From Pseudorhodobacter antarcticus (GTDB lineage: Bacteria > Pseudomonadota > Alphaproteobacteria > Rhodobacterales > Rhodobacteraceae), in the NCBI GenBank assembly GCA_945860375.1, contig CAMAQR010000023.1:1-60899 (forward strand): a DNA stretch of 60,899 bases. The letters run 5' to 3'. Positions 49,041 through 57,075 of this stretch are shown here, piece after piece. The notes beneath the pieces were generated by a model, which ran no database searches, was not told the DNA's origin, and saw only the letters and a list, made by a program, of their open reading frames with translations. Numbering within the stretch: position 1 is the stretch's first letter; each line of letters begins with the position of its first letter. Made by a program: the position numbers and the translations under genes.

Positions 49041-49910
49041 CTAGGCCTGCGGGCCTTTTGCGACGGCAAGGTCGTCATACATGCCCCATTCGGCCCATGA
49101 GCCGTCATAAAGCGCGTGGTTGCGGTGGCCGATGCGTTCCAGCGCCAACGACAGAACGGCAGCCGTGACGCCAGACCCGCAAGAGGTGATGGCGGGTTTC
49201 GACAGGTTGACGCCGGCGGCCTCGAACACCGCGCGCAACTCGGCGGGCGGCTTCATGGTGCCATCGCCGTTCAGCAGGGTGGCAAAGGGCACGTTCTTTG
49301 ATCCCGGAATATGGCCGGAACGCAGACCCGCGCGGGGTTCGGGGGCCTCTCCCACGAAGCGTGCGGAGGATCGCGCGTCGATGATTTCCGCCTCGGCCAG
49401 TTTGGCGGCATGGGCGACTTGCGTCACGTCCTTGACCAGCTGGTTCTGGCGCGAAACGGTCATATGACGGTCGCGCATGATGGGGGGCATGTCTTCGATG
49501 TCGCGCCCCTCGGCCCGCCATTTCGGAAAACCTCCGTCCAGCACGGCCACATCCAACTTGCCCATCAGCCGGAAGGTCCACCAGACACGGGCAGCGGAAA
49601 ACAGGCCCGAACCGTCGTAGACCACCACCTGATGGCCGTCGCCAATGCCCATCGCGCGCATCCGGCTGATGAATTTCTCGGGCGGCGGCGCCATATGTGG
49701 CAGGGCGGATCGGCTGTCGGTGATGGCGTCAATGTCGAAAAACCGCGCGCCGGGAATGTGGGCGGCCTTATACTCGGCCAACGCATCGCGGCCTGCCTCA
49801 GGCAGGTACCAGCTTGCGTCTATGATCCGCAAATCGGGGTCGGCGCGATGGGCGGCCAGCCAATCGGTGGACACCAGGGTTTTGGGATCATCAAGGGGGG
49901 AGGGGGTCAT
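49041..49910 (-). CDS. sseA: 3-mercaptopyruvate sulfurtransferase (two rhodanese domains)
   Basis: 289 residues, ATG at 49910. The N-terminal rhodanese domain (IIDASWYLPEAGRDALAEYK) lacks the catalytic Cys, as usual. The C-terminal domain has the active-site loop CGSGVTAAVLSLAL, matching mercaptopyruvate sulfurtransferases rather than thiosulfate enzymes. DGSWAEWGMYDDLAVAKG closes the domain. It lies 23 bases upstream of the aminotransferase gene in the same direction. Pairing with an aminotransferase fits a cysteine-to-mercaptopyruvate route. Confidence 0.95.
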   Translation of the reverse strand: MTPSPLDDPKTLVSTDWLAAHRADPDLRIIDASWYLPEAGRDALAEYKAAHIPGARFFDIDAITDSRSALPHMAPPPEKFISRMRAMGIGDGHQVVVYDGSGLFSAARVWWTFRLMGKLDVAVLDGGFPKWRAEGRDIEDMPPIMRDRHMTVSRQNQLVKDVTQVAHAAKLAEAEIIDARSSARFVGEAPEPRAGLRSGHIPGSKNVPFATLLNGDGTMKPPAELRAVFEAAGVNLSKPAITSCGSGVTAAVLSLALERIGHRNHALYDGSWAEWGMYDDLAVAKGPQA

Positions 49911-50267
49911 CGGCGGCCTCTCACTGGGGATAGGCTGCACCTAAACCGTAGGCGGCTGTCAGGCAAGGGTCGCACAGGCAGGGCAGGCCCGCGCGCGCAA
50001 GAAAATCGGGTCTTGGCCGCCATGTTTTTGTCAACGCCGATGATCGCCATCAATGCGCCCCCGCCAACACCGCCCGCGACCTGCCGAAGGACAAGGTTCA
50101 CGGCCATGAGGCGCGTTCTTTCCCGAACAGACCCGCCGTTGATCGGCATGGTGTTTTGTCGGCCAAATCTGCGCCACAGGGACACAAGCGCATAGGGGGA
50201 ACTTTGCCGAACGATTAACCCTCGGCCGCAAGATACGTCATATTTACGCCGACGTATTCACGTTGGG
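49911..50267. other. sseA-smpB intergenic region, no confident gene
   Basis: About 357 bases. A minus-strand open frame (49907-50185) overlaps the sseA start in an ATGA arrangement and contains a Gly-rich hydrophobic stretch (GGVGGGALMAIIGVDKNMA), but its Arg/Pro-rich tail looks non-coding. ATACGTC/GACGTAT arms (50233-50239, 50251-50257) with an 11-base loop follow the smpB stop and may be its terminator. Confidence 0.4.
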
Positions 50268-50747
50268 TCAGCCGCGCGCACCCTCTTTCATGATGCGGGC
50301 TTTCTGCCGATCCCAGTCGCGTTTGGCGCTGGTTTCGCGCTTGTCCGACAGCTTTTTGCCCTTGGCGACGCCCAGCTTGATCTTCACCATGCCGCGGTCG
50401 TTGAAATACAGCTTCAACGGCACGATGGTCATGCCTTCGCGCCCGACTGCATTCCACAGCCGCGACAGTTCCTTTTTGGAAACCAACAGCTTGCGGCGGC
50501 GGCGTTCATCATGGGGGAAGAGGCTCGCCTGCATGTAGGGTGCGATGTAGCTGTTGATCAGCCACAGCTCTCCACCCTCCACATTGGCATAGCTTTCGGC
50601 GATGTTGGAACCGCCCTTGCGCAGGGATTTCACCTCGGACCCGAACAGCATGATGCCAGCCTCGATGTCCGACTCGATGGCGAAGTCGAACCGCGCACGG
50701 CGATTTTCGGCGATCAGTTTGGAATTGGGATCAGATTTTTCAACCAT
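50268..50747 (-). CDS. smpB: SsrA-binding protein SmpB
   Basis: 159 residues, ATG at 50747. [39 protein letters not shown] and the C-terminal [20 protein letters not shown] are diagnostic. It loads tmRNA on stalled ribosomes for trans-translation. The tmRNA gene ssrA is not in the window. The frame extends upstream of 50747 without homology. Confidence 0.97.
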   Translation of the reverse strand: MVEKSDPNSKLIAENRRARFDFAIESDIEAGIMLFGSEVKSLRKGGSNIAESYANVEGGELWLINSYIAPYMQASLFPHDERRRRKLLVSKKELSRLWNAVGREGMTIVPLKLYFNDRGMVKIKLGVAKGKKLSDKRETSAKRDWDRQKARIMKEGARG

Positions 50748-50891
50748 GGTGGATTTCAGATAGGGGGTCGGACCACCAGAGTCCAGATGGCGGCGTGCTG
50801 CTGTGCGGGGCCGCATGGCAAATATGCCTTGATATTTGGCGCATCTGGCGCTCCTAGATCAAGGCAAGGCAACGCCAGAGGGGGCAGGGAC

Positions 50892-51338
50892 ATGCTAATA
50901 CAGATCGCCGTGGGCACCGGGTTGTTGGTGGCCAATATCACCTTGGCGGCAGTGGCGGCGATGCTGATGGAAACCGTGTTCCAATACGCCCACGGCTGGT
51001 TGCTGCGCGAACCGCACCGGCCCAAGCTTGTGCTGCTGCTGGCGGGGGTGTCGCTTTGGGTGTTGGGCATCGTCACGGCGGGGGTGTGGACTTGGGCGTT
51101 GACCTACCACAGCCTTGGCATTTTCGACACGCTGGAAGCGGCGGTGTATTTCAGTCTGGTGGTCTACACGACGCTGGGCTTTGGCGATCTGTTGCTGCAC
51201 CCCGAATGGCGGTTGCTGGCGGGGATGGAGGCGGCGAATGGCTTCCTGACCTTTGGCCTGTTGACCGCCCTGTTGATCGAGGCGCTGCGGCAAGTGCGGT
51301 TGGGTCAGGTCGAACATCGGCGCAAGCGGGGCGGCTGA
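50892..51338 (+). CDS. Small two-helix ion-channel-like protein (Ion_trans_2)
   Basis: 148 residues. Three hydrophobic segments: 1-28, about 52-76 and about 115-138. Between the last two is the pore-like sequence SLVVYTTLGFGDLLLHPEWR. TTLGFGD matches the K+ channel selectivity-filter pattern T-x-G-[YF]-G. It lacks a cytosolic RCK domain. Ion specificity is inference. ATG at 50892 follows GGGGCAGGG. Confidence 0.82.
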   Translation: MLIQIAVGTGLLVANITLAAVAAMLMETVFQYAHGWLLREPHRPKLVLLLAGVSLWVLGIVTAGVWTWALTYHSLGIFDTLEAAVYFSLVVYTTLGFGDLLLHPEWRLLAGMEAANGFLTFGLLTALLIEALRQVRLGQVEHRRKRGG

Positions 51339-51357
51339 TGCGCCCCGCTTGCGGCGG

Positions 51358-51960
51358 TCAGGCGGCAAGGCGCGCGGTGCGCCGGGTCAGGAAAGCGCGG
51401 GCGCAGGCGGCATCAAGGCGCGGGAAAAAGCTGTTATCGGGGAAGCTGTTGGCACCATCCAGCAATCCGGGGCAGTGCAGCAAGACGCCCGAATTGGCAT
51501 AGATCACCTCTTCGTCGGCAAACAGCGGCGTGAGGATGTGCAGCGTCTCAGCGGTGAAATGCCGGTTTACCCCGCCGCGCCCTTGCAAGGCCAGCGCCGG
51601 GATCATGGCGAAGGGCGCGTCGGTGGTGGTATCGTCCAGCGTGTCCAGCAACAGGTGCTGGCCGGGCAAGAGCAACAGATCAGAGCAGGCATCAAAGCTG
51701 CCGCCGGGGATCAACAGCGGCGCGGTTTCGGGCTCGGGGCGGAAAGCGCGCCGATCCAGCGCCAGAATGCGGGCCAACCCGCCGTCCAGCGTCTGTAGGG
51801 CGTCGCCGATCGTCAAGGTTTCCACCGGCTGCCAACCGGTCTTTGTTTCCACAAGGGTGCCTGCGATCAGACCGGTCGTCACGGGGGTCACAAGCCGCTG
51901 AGGTGGGAAAACGGCGGTGGCAGTGGCAGCGGCTTGGCGCGAAAGATCTTGCATGAACAT
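51358..51960 (-). CDS. Hint-domain protein lacking the usual first cysteine
   Basis: 200 residues, start at 51960 behind AGGA. GLIAGTLVETKTGWQPVETL followed by IGDALQTLDGG is the N-terminal Hint block, and LLLLPGQHLLLD and RHFTAETLHILTPLFADEEV follow. Canonical Hint modules begin C-F-T-x-G-T; here that position reads G-L-I-A-G-T, so the auto-processing nucleophile is missing. Similar proteins are frequent in Rhodobacterales, so this may be a non-splicing relative. The function is unknown. Confidence 0.78.
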   Translation of the reverse strand: MFMQDLSRQAAATATAVFPPQRLVTPVTTGLIAGTLVETKTGWQPVETLTIGDALQTLDGGLARILALDRRAFRPEPETAPLLIPGGSFDACSDLLLLPGQHLLLDTLDDTTTDAPFAMIPALALQGRGGVNRHFTAETLHILTPLFADEEVIYANSGVLLHCPGLLDGANSFPDNSFFPRLDAACARAFLTRRTARLAA

Positions 51961-52076
51961 GGGGTTATCCTGTCTGTTAAGGGCTGTGGCTCTGGCGTGT
52001 TTCTGCCGCCCAATTGGCACCCGAATTTCGACATCATTTTGACACGGGCGCGGCAGGGGATTGTCATTGTCGCTGT

Positions 52077-52095
52077 CTGCGCAACAATTGCGCAG
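52077..52095. repeat. 19-base palindrome upstream of the Hint gene
   Basis: CTGCGCAA (52077-52084) and TTGCGCAG (52088-52095) are perfect arms with a three-base centre, about 120 bases upstream of the Hint start. It could be an operator; no regulator is assigned. Confidence 0.35.
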
Positions 52096-52164
52096 CAGGA
52101 GGGCGCGGATGGCCCTGCGCCGTGCCAGATTAGGAAATGATTAAGCAACAATCGCCGCAGCGGG

Positions 52165-53025
52165 TCAGGCGATTCGCCGGCCCTGTGTCAGGATCAGCGC
52201 GCCACAGGCCACGATGATGGCGCTGCCCAGCAGGGTCAGGGTGTCGGGATGTTCGCCAAACACCACCACGCCCAGCAGCAGCGCGAACAACAGGCGCGTG
52301 TAGCGGAACGGGGTAACGGTGGCGATGTCACCGCTGCGCATGGCGGCGGTCAGCGCCGCATAAGCGGCGATGCCGAACACAGCGGCCCCGGTGATCAGCG
52401 CCACTGCGGGCAGGTTTGGCATCGTGGCCCCGCCGCCAACGACCAGAATGACCGCGCCTGACAGCGCCAGCATGACAAATCCCATCACCCCCAACTGGGT
52501 GTTGGACAGGGTCAGGGGGGCGGCCCGCGTGGCCAGATCGCGCCCCGCAAAGCCGATCATCCCCGCCACCGCCAACAGCGACAGCGCGTCAAACCCGGCC
52601 AGACCGGGCCGCAGGATCACCAGAACCCCCACGAACCCCAGCAGGATCAAGGCCCAGCGCCCCGGCCCCACCCTTTCGCCAAAGAGCACCGCAGCGCCCA
52701 ACACCACCAGCAGGGGCGTCGCTTGCAAGATCGCCGATGTCACAGACAGCGGTGTCAGCGCAATCGCCAGCGAATAAAACAACCGCCCGCCAATCTCGGA
52801 TACTGACCGCAGCACCATGGTGCGCGACATGATTCCCGCCGGAATCGGCATCAGTCCAGCCCGCAGCGCGAACAGCGCAAAGACGGTTGCGCCCACCAGT
52901 CCCATGATCAGGATCGCCTCACCCACAGGGACATGGCGGGAGGCAGCCTTGAGGAACGCATCTTCGACGGCAAAACCGGCCATCGAGGCGATCATGAACA
53001 GGCTGCCGCGCAGGTTTGGGGTCAT
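52165..53025 (-). CDS. EamA/DMT-family membrane transporter
   Basis: 286 residues, about ten membrane helices in two EamA repeats (for example LTPLSVTSAILQATPLLVVL and FRYTRLLFALLLGVVVFGEH, the P-x-x-[RL]-x-F-[AS]-type repeat end). The family exports metabolites; the substrate is unknown. It follows dapA on the same strand, separated by a long stem-loop. Confidence 0.92.
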   Translation of the reverse strand: MTPNLRGSLFMIASMAGFAVEDAFLKAASRHVPVGEAILIMGLVGATVFALFALRAGLMPIPAGIMSRTMVLRSVSEIGGRLFYSLAIALTPLSVTSAILQATPLLVVLGAAVLFGERVGPGRWALILLGFVGVLVILRPGLAGFDALSLLAVAGMIGFAGRDLATRAAPLTLSNTQLGVMGFVMLALSGAVILVVGGGATMPNLPAVALITGAAVFGIAAYAALTAAMRSGDIATVTPFRYTRLLFALLLGVVVFGEHPDTLTLLGSAIIVACGALILTQGRRIA

Positions 53026-53054
53026 CGCGCGGCCTTCACCGGGGGTTATGGGCG

Positions 53055-53136
53055 TTCATCTTGGTCTAAATATCCTCGCCGAAGGCAATTGTCCTTCAGG
53101 CAGAGCCTCCGGCGGGGATAGTTGGACCAAGATGAA
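53055..53136. repeat. Long inverted repeat between dapA and the EamA gene
   Basis: 27-base arms (53055-53081 and 53110-53136) pair with three mismatches; both ends read TTCATCTTGGTC and GACCAAGATGAA. The reverse complement of the left arm contains GGATATTTAGACCAAGATGAA, the same tail motif as the module at 43247-43300. It lies directly after the dapA stop (minus strand) and may terminate it. Confidence 0.7.
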
Positions 53137-53137
53137 A

Positions 53138-54010
53138 TTACAGCAGGCCTGCGTGCTGCATGGCGGCTTTGACGCGGGCTTTGGCGCCATCGGTCAGGCC
53201 GACCAGTGGCAGGCGGACATCTTCACTGCACAGGCCCAGCAAGGATAGCGCATATTTGGCGCTGACCAGACCAGGTTCGATGAAGATGGCTTCGTGCAGG
53301 GGCATCAAGAGGTCTTGATACTTCAGTGCCAGCCCATAGTTGCCCGCAAGGGTGGCCGCCTGAAATTCGGCGCACAGGCGCGGGGCGATGTTGGCAGTGA
53401 CGGAAATGCAGCCAACCCCACCATGGGCGTTGAAGCCCAATGCCGTGGCATCTTCGCCCGAAAGCTGGATGAAATCTGCGCCGCAGGTGGCGCGCTGTTG
53501 GCTGACGCGTTCGATTTTGCCAGTCGCGTCCTTGACCCCGACGATGCGCGGCAACTGGGCCAGCGTTCCCATGGTTTCGGGCGACATATCGACGACCGAG
53601 CGGCCCGGAATGTTGTAGATCACGATCGGCAAAGCGCAGCAATCGTGCAGGGCGGTGTAATGCGCGACCAGCCCGGCTTGGGTGGGCTTGTTGTAGTAGG
53701 GCGTCACCACCAGCGCCGCATCCGCGCCGACGCGTTCGGCGAACTGGATCAGGCTGATGCCTTCGGCGGTGTTGTTCGATCCGGCCCCGGCGATCACGGG
53801 TATGCGGCCCGCCACAGTTTGCACCACGACTTCGATGACCTTCTGGTGCTCGGCGTGGGAAAGGGTCGGGCTTTCGCCGGTGGTGCCGACCGGGACCAAG
53901 CCCGTCGATCCTTCGGCAATGTGCCATTCGACAAGTTTCTTCAGCGTCACCAGATCGAGTTCACCGTTCTTGAACGGCGTAACCAGTGCGGGAATGGACC
54001 CTGTGATCAT
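53138..54010 (-). CDS. dapA: 4-hydroxy-tetrahydrodipicolinate synthase DapA
   Basis: 290 residues. [20 protein letters not shown], the Tyr in [20 protein letters not shown], and the Schiff-base Lys in [16 protein letters not shown] are the hallmarks of DapA. It commits aspartate semialdehyde to lysine and diaminopimelate. No lysine riboswitch is seen upstream. It is divergent from the lytic transglycosylase gene, which also serves the cell wall. Confidence 0.96.
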   Translation of the reverse strand: MITGSIPALVTPFKNGELDLVTLKKLVEWHIAEGSTGLVPVGTTGESPTLSHAEHQKVIEVVVQTVAGRIPVIAGAGSNNTAEGISLIQFAERVGADAALVVTPYYNKPTQAGLVAHYTALHDCCALPIVIYNIPGRSVVDMSPETMGTLAQLPRIVGVKDATGKIERVSQQRATCGADFIQLSGEDATALGFNAHGGVGCISVTANIAPRLCAEFQAATLAGNYGLALKYQDLLMPLHEAIFIEPGLVSAKYALSLLGLCSEDVRLPLVGLTDGAKARVKAAMQHAGLL

Positions 54011-54179
54011 GGTGCGCGTCTCCTGATGGGGCGGTTTCGAGTCGCCCGGTTGTCAGCGCTTCCTAACCGGGGCGCGGGGTTTTGCCAAGCGCGGGCATTT
54101 TCAAAGGCGTCGGCGGGGATTTGCCGGGATAACGGGCTTGTGGGTTGTGGGAAGGCCGGGGTTGCGGCAAAATTGCACG

Positions 54180-56132
54180 ATGAGCAGATTGATCAAGATC
54201 GCAAAAGCGACAGCATTTTCATTGGCGATGGTGTTCGCCCCAATGGCGCAGGCCGACGAGGCCGGAGCGTTGCAGCAGGCGTTGGGTTTGGCTGCGGCCA
54301 AGGATTGGCCGGAGGCGTTGCAGGCGGCGCAGGGCGCGGGGGCCGTGGGCGGCGACCTGATCCTGTGGCAGTGGCTGCGCGATGGTCAGGGCAAGCTGGG
54401 CGATTATGAGGGCTTTCTGGCGCGCAGGCCGGATTGGCCGGGCCTTGCCCTCATGCGCGAAAAGGGGGAGGTGGCGGTGGCGCGGTCCACCGATGCCGCG
54501 CGGGTGATCGCCTATTTTGGCGCGGGCAAGCCGAAGACCGGATTGGGTGCGGTGAGTTTGGTGCGGGCCTTGTTGAACCAAGGTCAGCACGCCGAGGCCG
54601 AGGCCGAGGCCTTCCGGGCCTGGACCGAAGTGAAGTTCGCGGCCGAAGATGAAGCGGCGCTGCTGTCTTTGATGGGCGAGGCCTTGGCGGTGGCGCATGA
54701 GGTGCGGCTGGATCGTGCCTTGTGGGCGGGCGGGCGGCTGGCCGAGGCCAAGCGGATGCTGCCGCGCGTGTCAAAGGATTGGCAAGCGCTGGGCGCGGCG
54801 CGGATTGCCTTGCAGGCGGAATCGCCGAATGCTCCGGCTTTGGTGGACGCGGTGCCTGCGGCCGTGGCGGGCGACGCCGGGTTGGCGCATGACCGCTTTA
54901 TCTACCGCATGCGCAAGGATCGCTATGCCGATGCGGCGGAGTTGATTGTTGAGCGCAGTGATTCCGTGGCGCGGTTGGGGCAGCCCGAGGCTTGGGCAGA
55001 GCGGCGGGCGCTACTGGCGCGCTATCTGATGCGGACAGGATCGCCCAAGGTCGCCTATCGCGTGGCTGCGGGACATCAGATGACGGCGGGCACCGATTAT
55101 GCCGATCTTGAGTTTCTGGCGGGCTTCATTGCCCTGCGCAAACTGGGGGATGCGGACCGGGCCTTGACCCATTTCGGGCATCTGAAATCGGCGGTGGCGA
55201 CGCCGATTTCACTGGCGCGGGCCGATTATTGGATGGGTCGGGCGTTGCAGGCCAAGGGCGATGCGGCGGGGGCAGAAGCGGCCTACCGCGCGGCGGCACA
55301 GCAGCAAACGGCGTTTTACGGGTTGTTGGCGGCGGAAACCTTGGGGCTGTCGCTGGATGACAGTCTGGTGGCGGTTGGCGCGGCTGGGCCGGGGTGGAAA
55401 ACCTCGGATTTTGCCGGGTCAACGGTGTTGACGGCGGCGCGGTTGCTGGTGGAGGTGGGCGACAGGACGCTGGCCAAGCGGTTCTTCCTGCATCTGGCCG
55501 AGGGGCTGGATTGGGCCGAGTTGGAGCAGTTGGCCGATCTGGCCTTGCGGTTGAATGAGCCGCATATCGCGTTGCTGGTTGCCAAGGCGGCGGCGGAACG
55601 CGGGCTGATCCTGCCGCGCGCCTATTATCCGGTGACCGAGATGGTGCCGGATGGGCTGCCGGTCAGTCGCGCTTTGGCCTTGGCGATTTCACGTCGGGAA
55701 AGCGAATTTGATCCGGCGGCACAAAGCCCGGCGGGCGCGCGCGGGTTGATGCAGGTGATGCCAGCCACGGCCGAGAAGGTGGCCAAGGGATTGGGTGAGC
55801 AATCCAGCGCCGGGCGGTTGACGGCAGACCCGGCGTTCAATGTGCGGATGGGGTCGGCCTATCTGGCGGATATGGCAGATGAATTTGGGCCTGCGGTGGC
55901 GCTGATCGCGTCTGGTTACAACGCCGGGCCGGGGCGGCCGCGCAGATGGATGGCCGAGTTTGGCGACCCGCGCCGCGATGAGGTGGATGTGGTCGACTGG
56001 ATCGAGACGATCCCCTTTGCCGAGACGCGGACTTATGTGATGCGGGTGGCCGAGGGGGTGGTGATTTACCGCGCGCAGTTGAAGGGCGCTGCGGGGCCGG
56101 TGCGGATCACTGCCGAGTTGACAGGGCGGTAA
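54180..56132 (+). CDS. slt: Soluble lytic murein transglycosylase (Slt70-like)
   Basis: 650 residues, ATG at 54180. A signal peptide (ATAFSLAMVFAPMAQA) precedes a long alpha-helical superhelical region (about 30-490) and a SLT domain (about 500-635) with the catalytic Glu in LALAISRRESEFDPAAQSPA, then GARGLMQVMPATAEKVAKG and SGYNAGPGRPRRWM. It cleaves glycan strands to 1,6-anhydro ends in the periplasm. Confidence 0.94.
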   Translation: MSRLIKIAKATAFSLAMVFAPMAQADEAGALQQALGLAAAKDWPEALQAAQGAGAVGGDLILWQWLRDGQGKLGDYEGFLARRPDWPGLALMREKGEVAVARSTDAARVIAYFGAGKPKTGLGAVSLVRALLNQGQHAEAEAEAFRAWTEVKFAAEDEAALLSLMGEALAVAHEVRLDRALWAGGRLAEAKRMLPRVSKDWQALGAARIALQAESPNAPALVDAVPAAVAGDAGLAHDRFIYRMRKDRYADAAELIVERSDSVARLGQPEAWAERRALLARYLMRTGSPKVAYRVAAGHQMTAGTDYADLEFLAGFIALRKLGDADRALTHFGHLKSAVATPISLARADYWMGRALQAKGDAAGAEAAYRAAAQQQTAFYGLLAAETLGLSLDDSLVAVGAAGPGWKTSDFAGSTVLTAARLLVEVGDRTLAKRFFLHLAEGLDWAELEQLADLALRLNEPHIALLVAKAAAERGLILPRAYYPVTEMVPDGLPVSRALALAISRRESEFDPAAQSPAGARGLMQVMPATAEKVAKGLGEQSSAGRLTADPAFNVRMGSAYLADMADEFGPAVALIASGYNAGPGRPRRWMAEFGDPRRDEVDVVDWIETIPFAETRTYVMRVAEGVVIYRAQLKGAAGPVRITAELTGR

Positions 56133-56178
56133 GGCGGCGGGGCGGTAAGGTTGCGGGGCGGTGAGGCGGCGGGCGTTG

Positions 56179-56230
56179 GCGGGGGTTTCACACCCCCGCA
56201 CCCCCGTGGGATATTTTCAGACAGATGAAA
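56179..56230 (+). repeat. Intergenic hairpin-plus-tail module, copy 3 (after slt)
   Basis: GCGGGGG and CCCCCGC arms (56179-56185, 56193-56199) with the same TTTCACA loop as copy 2 are followed by ACCCCCGTGGGATATTTT and AGATGAAACGCAAGG. It lies 47 bases after the slt stop and probably ends that transcript. Confidence 0.7.
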
Positions 56231-56339
56231 CGCAAGGTTTAGCTGATTCAGTCTCGGAGACTGATCCGAAACGGGGTGCGTGAAGGCGGCAGCTTGTGAT
56301 TCTGTTCGATGGCAACTCTGAACGGAATTCACGATGGCC

Positions 56340-56960
56340 TCGACTGAACTCACCACGACTGGGCGCTGATCGCGCCGTTCCCGCCCGCGTCAAACCGTGT
56401 TGGCCGGCCTCAAAGGGCAAACCTGCGCAGCGTTTTTGATGCGTCCTCTGCCGCGCGACGCAGGGGTGCCAGTGGCGGATGCCGCCCGGAGACATTCCGC
56501 CGGTCTCAACGGCGCGGCGCTGTTTTCATGAGTGGCGCGGCAGCGGCTTGCGCGGCAAGATCCATCTTCGGCTTGTCGCCCACGCGCGTCAGGCGGCAGG
56601 GCATACGGCCAGACCGACAGCGGGATGGGGTTTGCGGTTGCGGTGCCGCAAAGCCGATCAAGGGCCGCAAGCGTCGCATCGTCACCGACGGGGTTGGTTT
56701 TCTGGTCGGCCTGTCGTGCACAGGGCCGATGTTCGGGTTCGTGACGGCGCGCCGGAGGCTTGAAATCCACAACAGCGACCGAGCCTTTGCCACGCCGTGT
56801 CTGCGCTGATGGTGGCTGCAGTGGGCCAAAGCTGTGTGGGGCATTGGTGAAAACCGAGCGCTGGACCCGGCAGATTGCCAAGCGTTCAGCCACCTTCGGG
56901 GCATTGAACTCATCCCCCGAAGTTGGCTGATAGAGCGCAGATCCGCCGTCTCGCAGGGCC
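56340..56960 (+). pseudogene. IS5-family transposase, decayed full-length remnant
   Basis: Ordered matches in shifting frames: WALIAPFPPA near 56360 (N-terminus), FHEWRGSGLRGKIHLRLVAH (56514 onwards), KGRKRRIVTDGVGFLVGL (about 56660-56715), RVRDGAPEA (about 56740), then ERWTRQIAKRSATFGALNS (about 56853) near the C-terminal domain. These correspond to the IS427/IS1031-type branch of IS5. Several frameshifts and stops prevent expression. It differs from the IS5 remnants at the left end of the window. Confidence 0.78.
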
Positions 56961-57030
56961 ATGACATCACACGGATGGATTCGAATCAGATTCGAAAGTT
57001 CTGCAGGAAGCCTTTGCAACCCGGCATGCG

Positions 57031-57062
57031 AAAAGGCCCCGAGGGTTTCCACGGGGCCTTTC
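57031..57062 (-). terminator. Terminator of the large OmpA-family gene
   Basis: The arms AAAGGCCCCG (57032-57041) and CGGGGCCTTT (57052-57061) are perfect with a 10-base loop, followed by TTTT when read on the minus strand, 14 bases beyond the stop at 57076. Confidence 0.8.
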
Positions 57063-57075
57063 ATCCTGTTTTGGT

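Noticed and set aside
49907..50185. 92-codon minus-strand open frame ending in an ATGA overlap with sseA
   Set aside because: The overlap can arise by chance with any ATGA start; composition of the last third is Arg/Pro-rich and no family is recognised.
56980..57005. GATTCGAATC-like sequence resembling a tRNA T-loop
   Set aside because: No acceptor, D or anticodon stems can be built around it; it is a short palindrome near the IS5 remnant.
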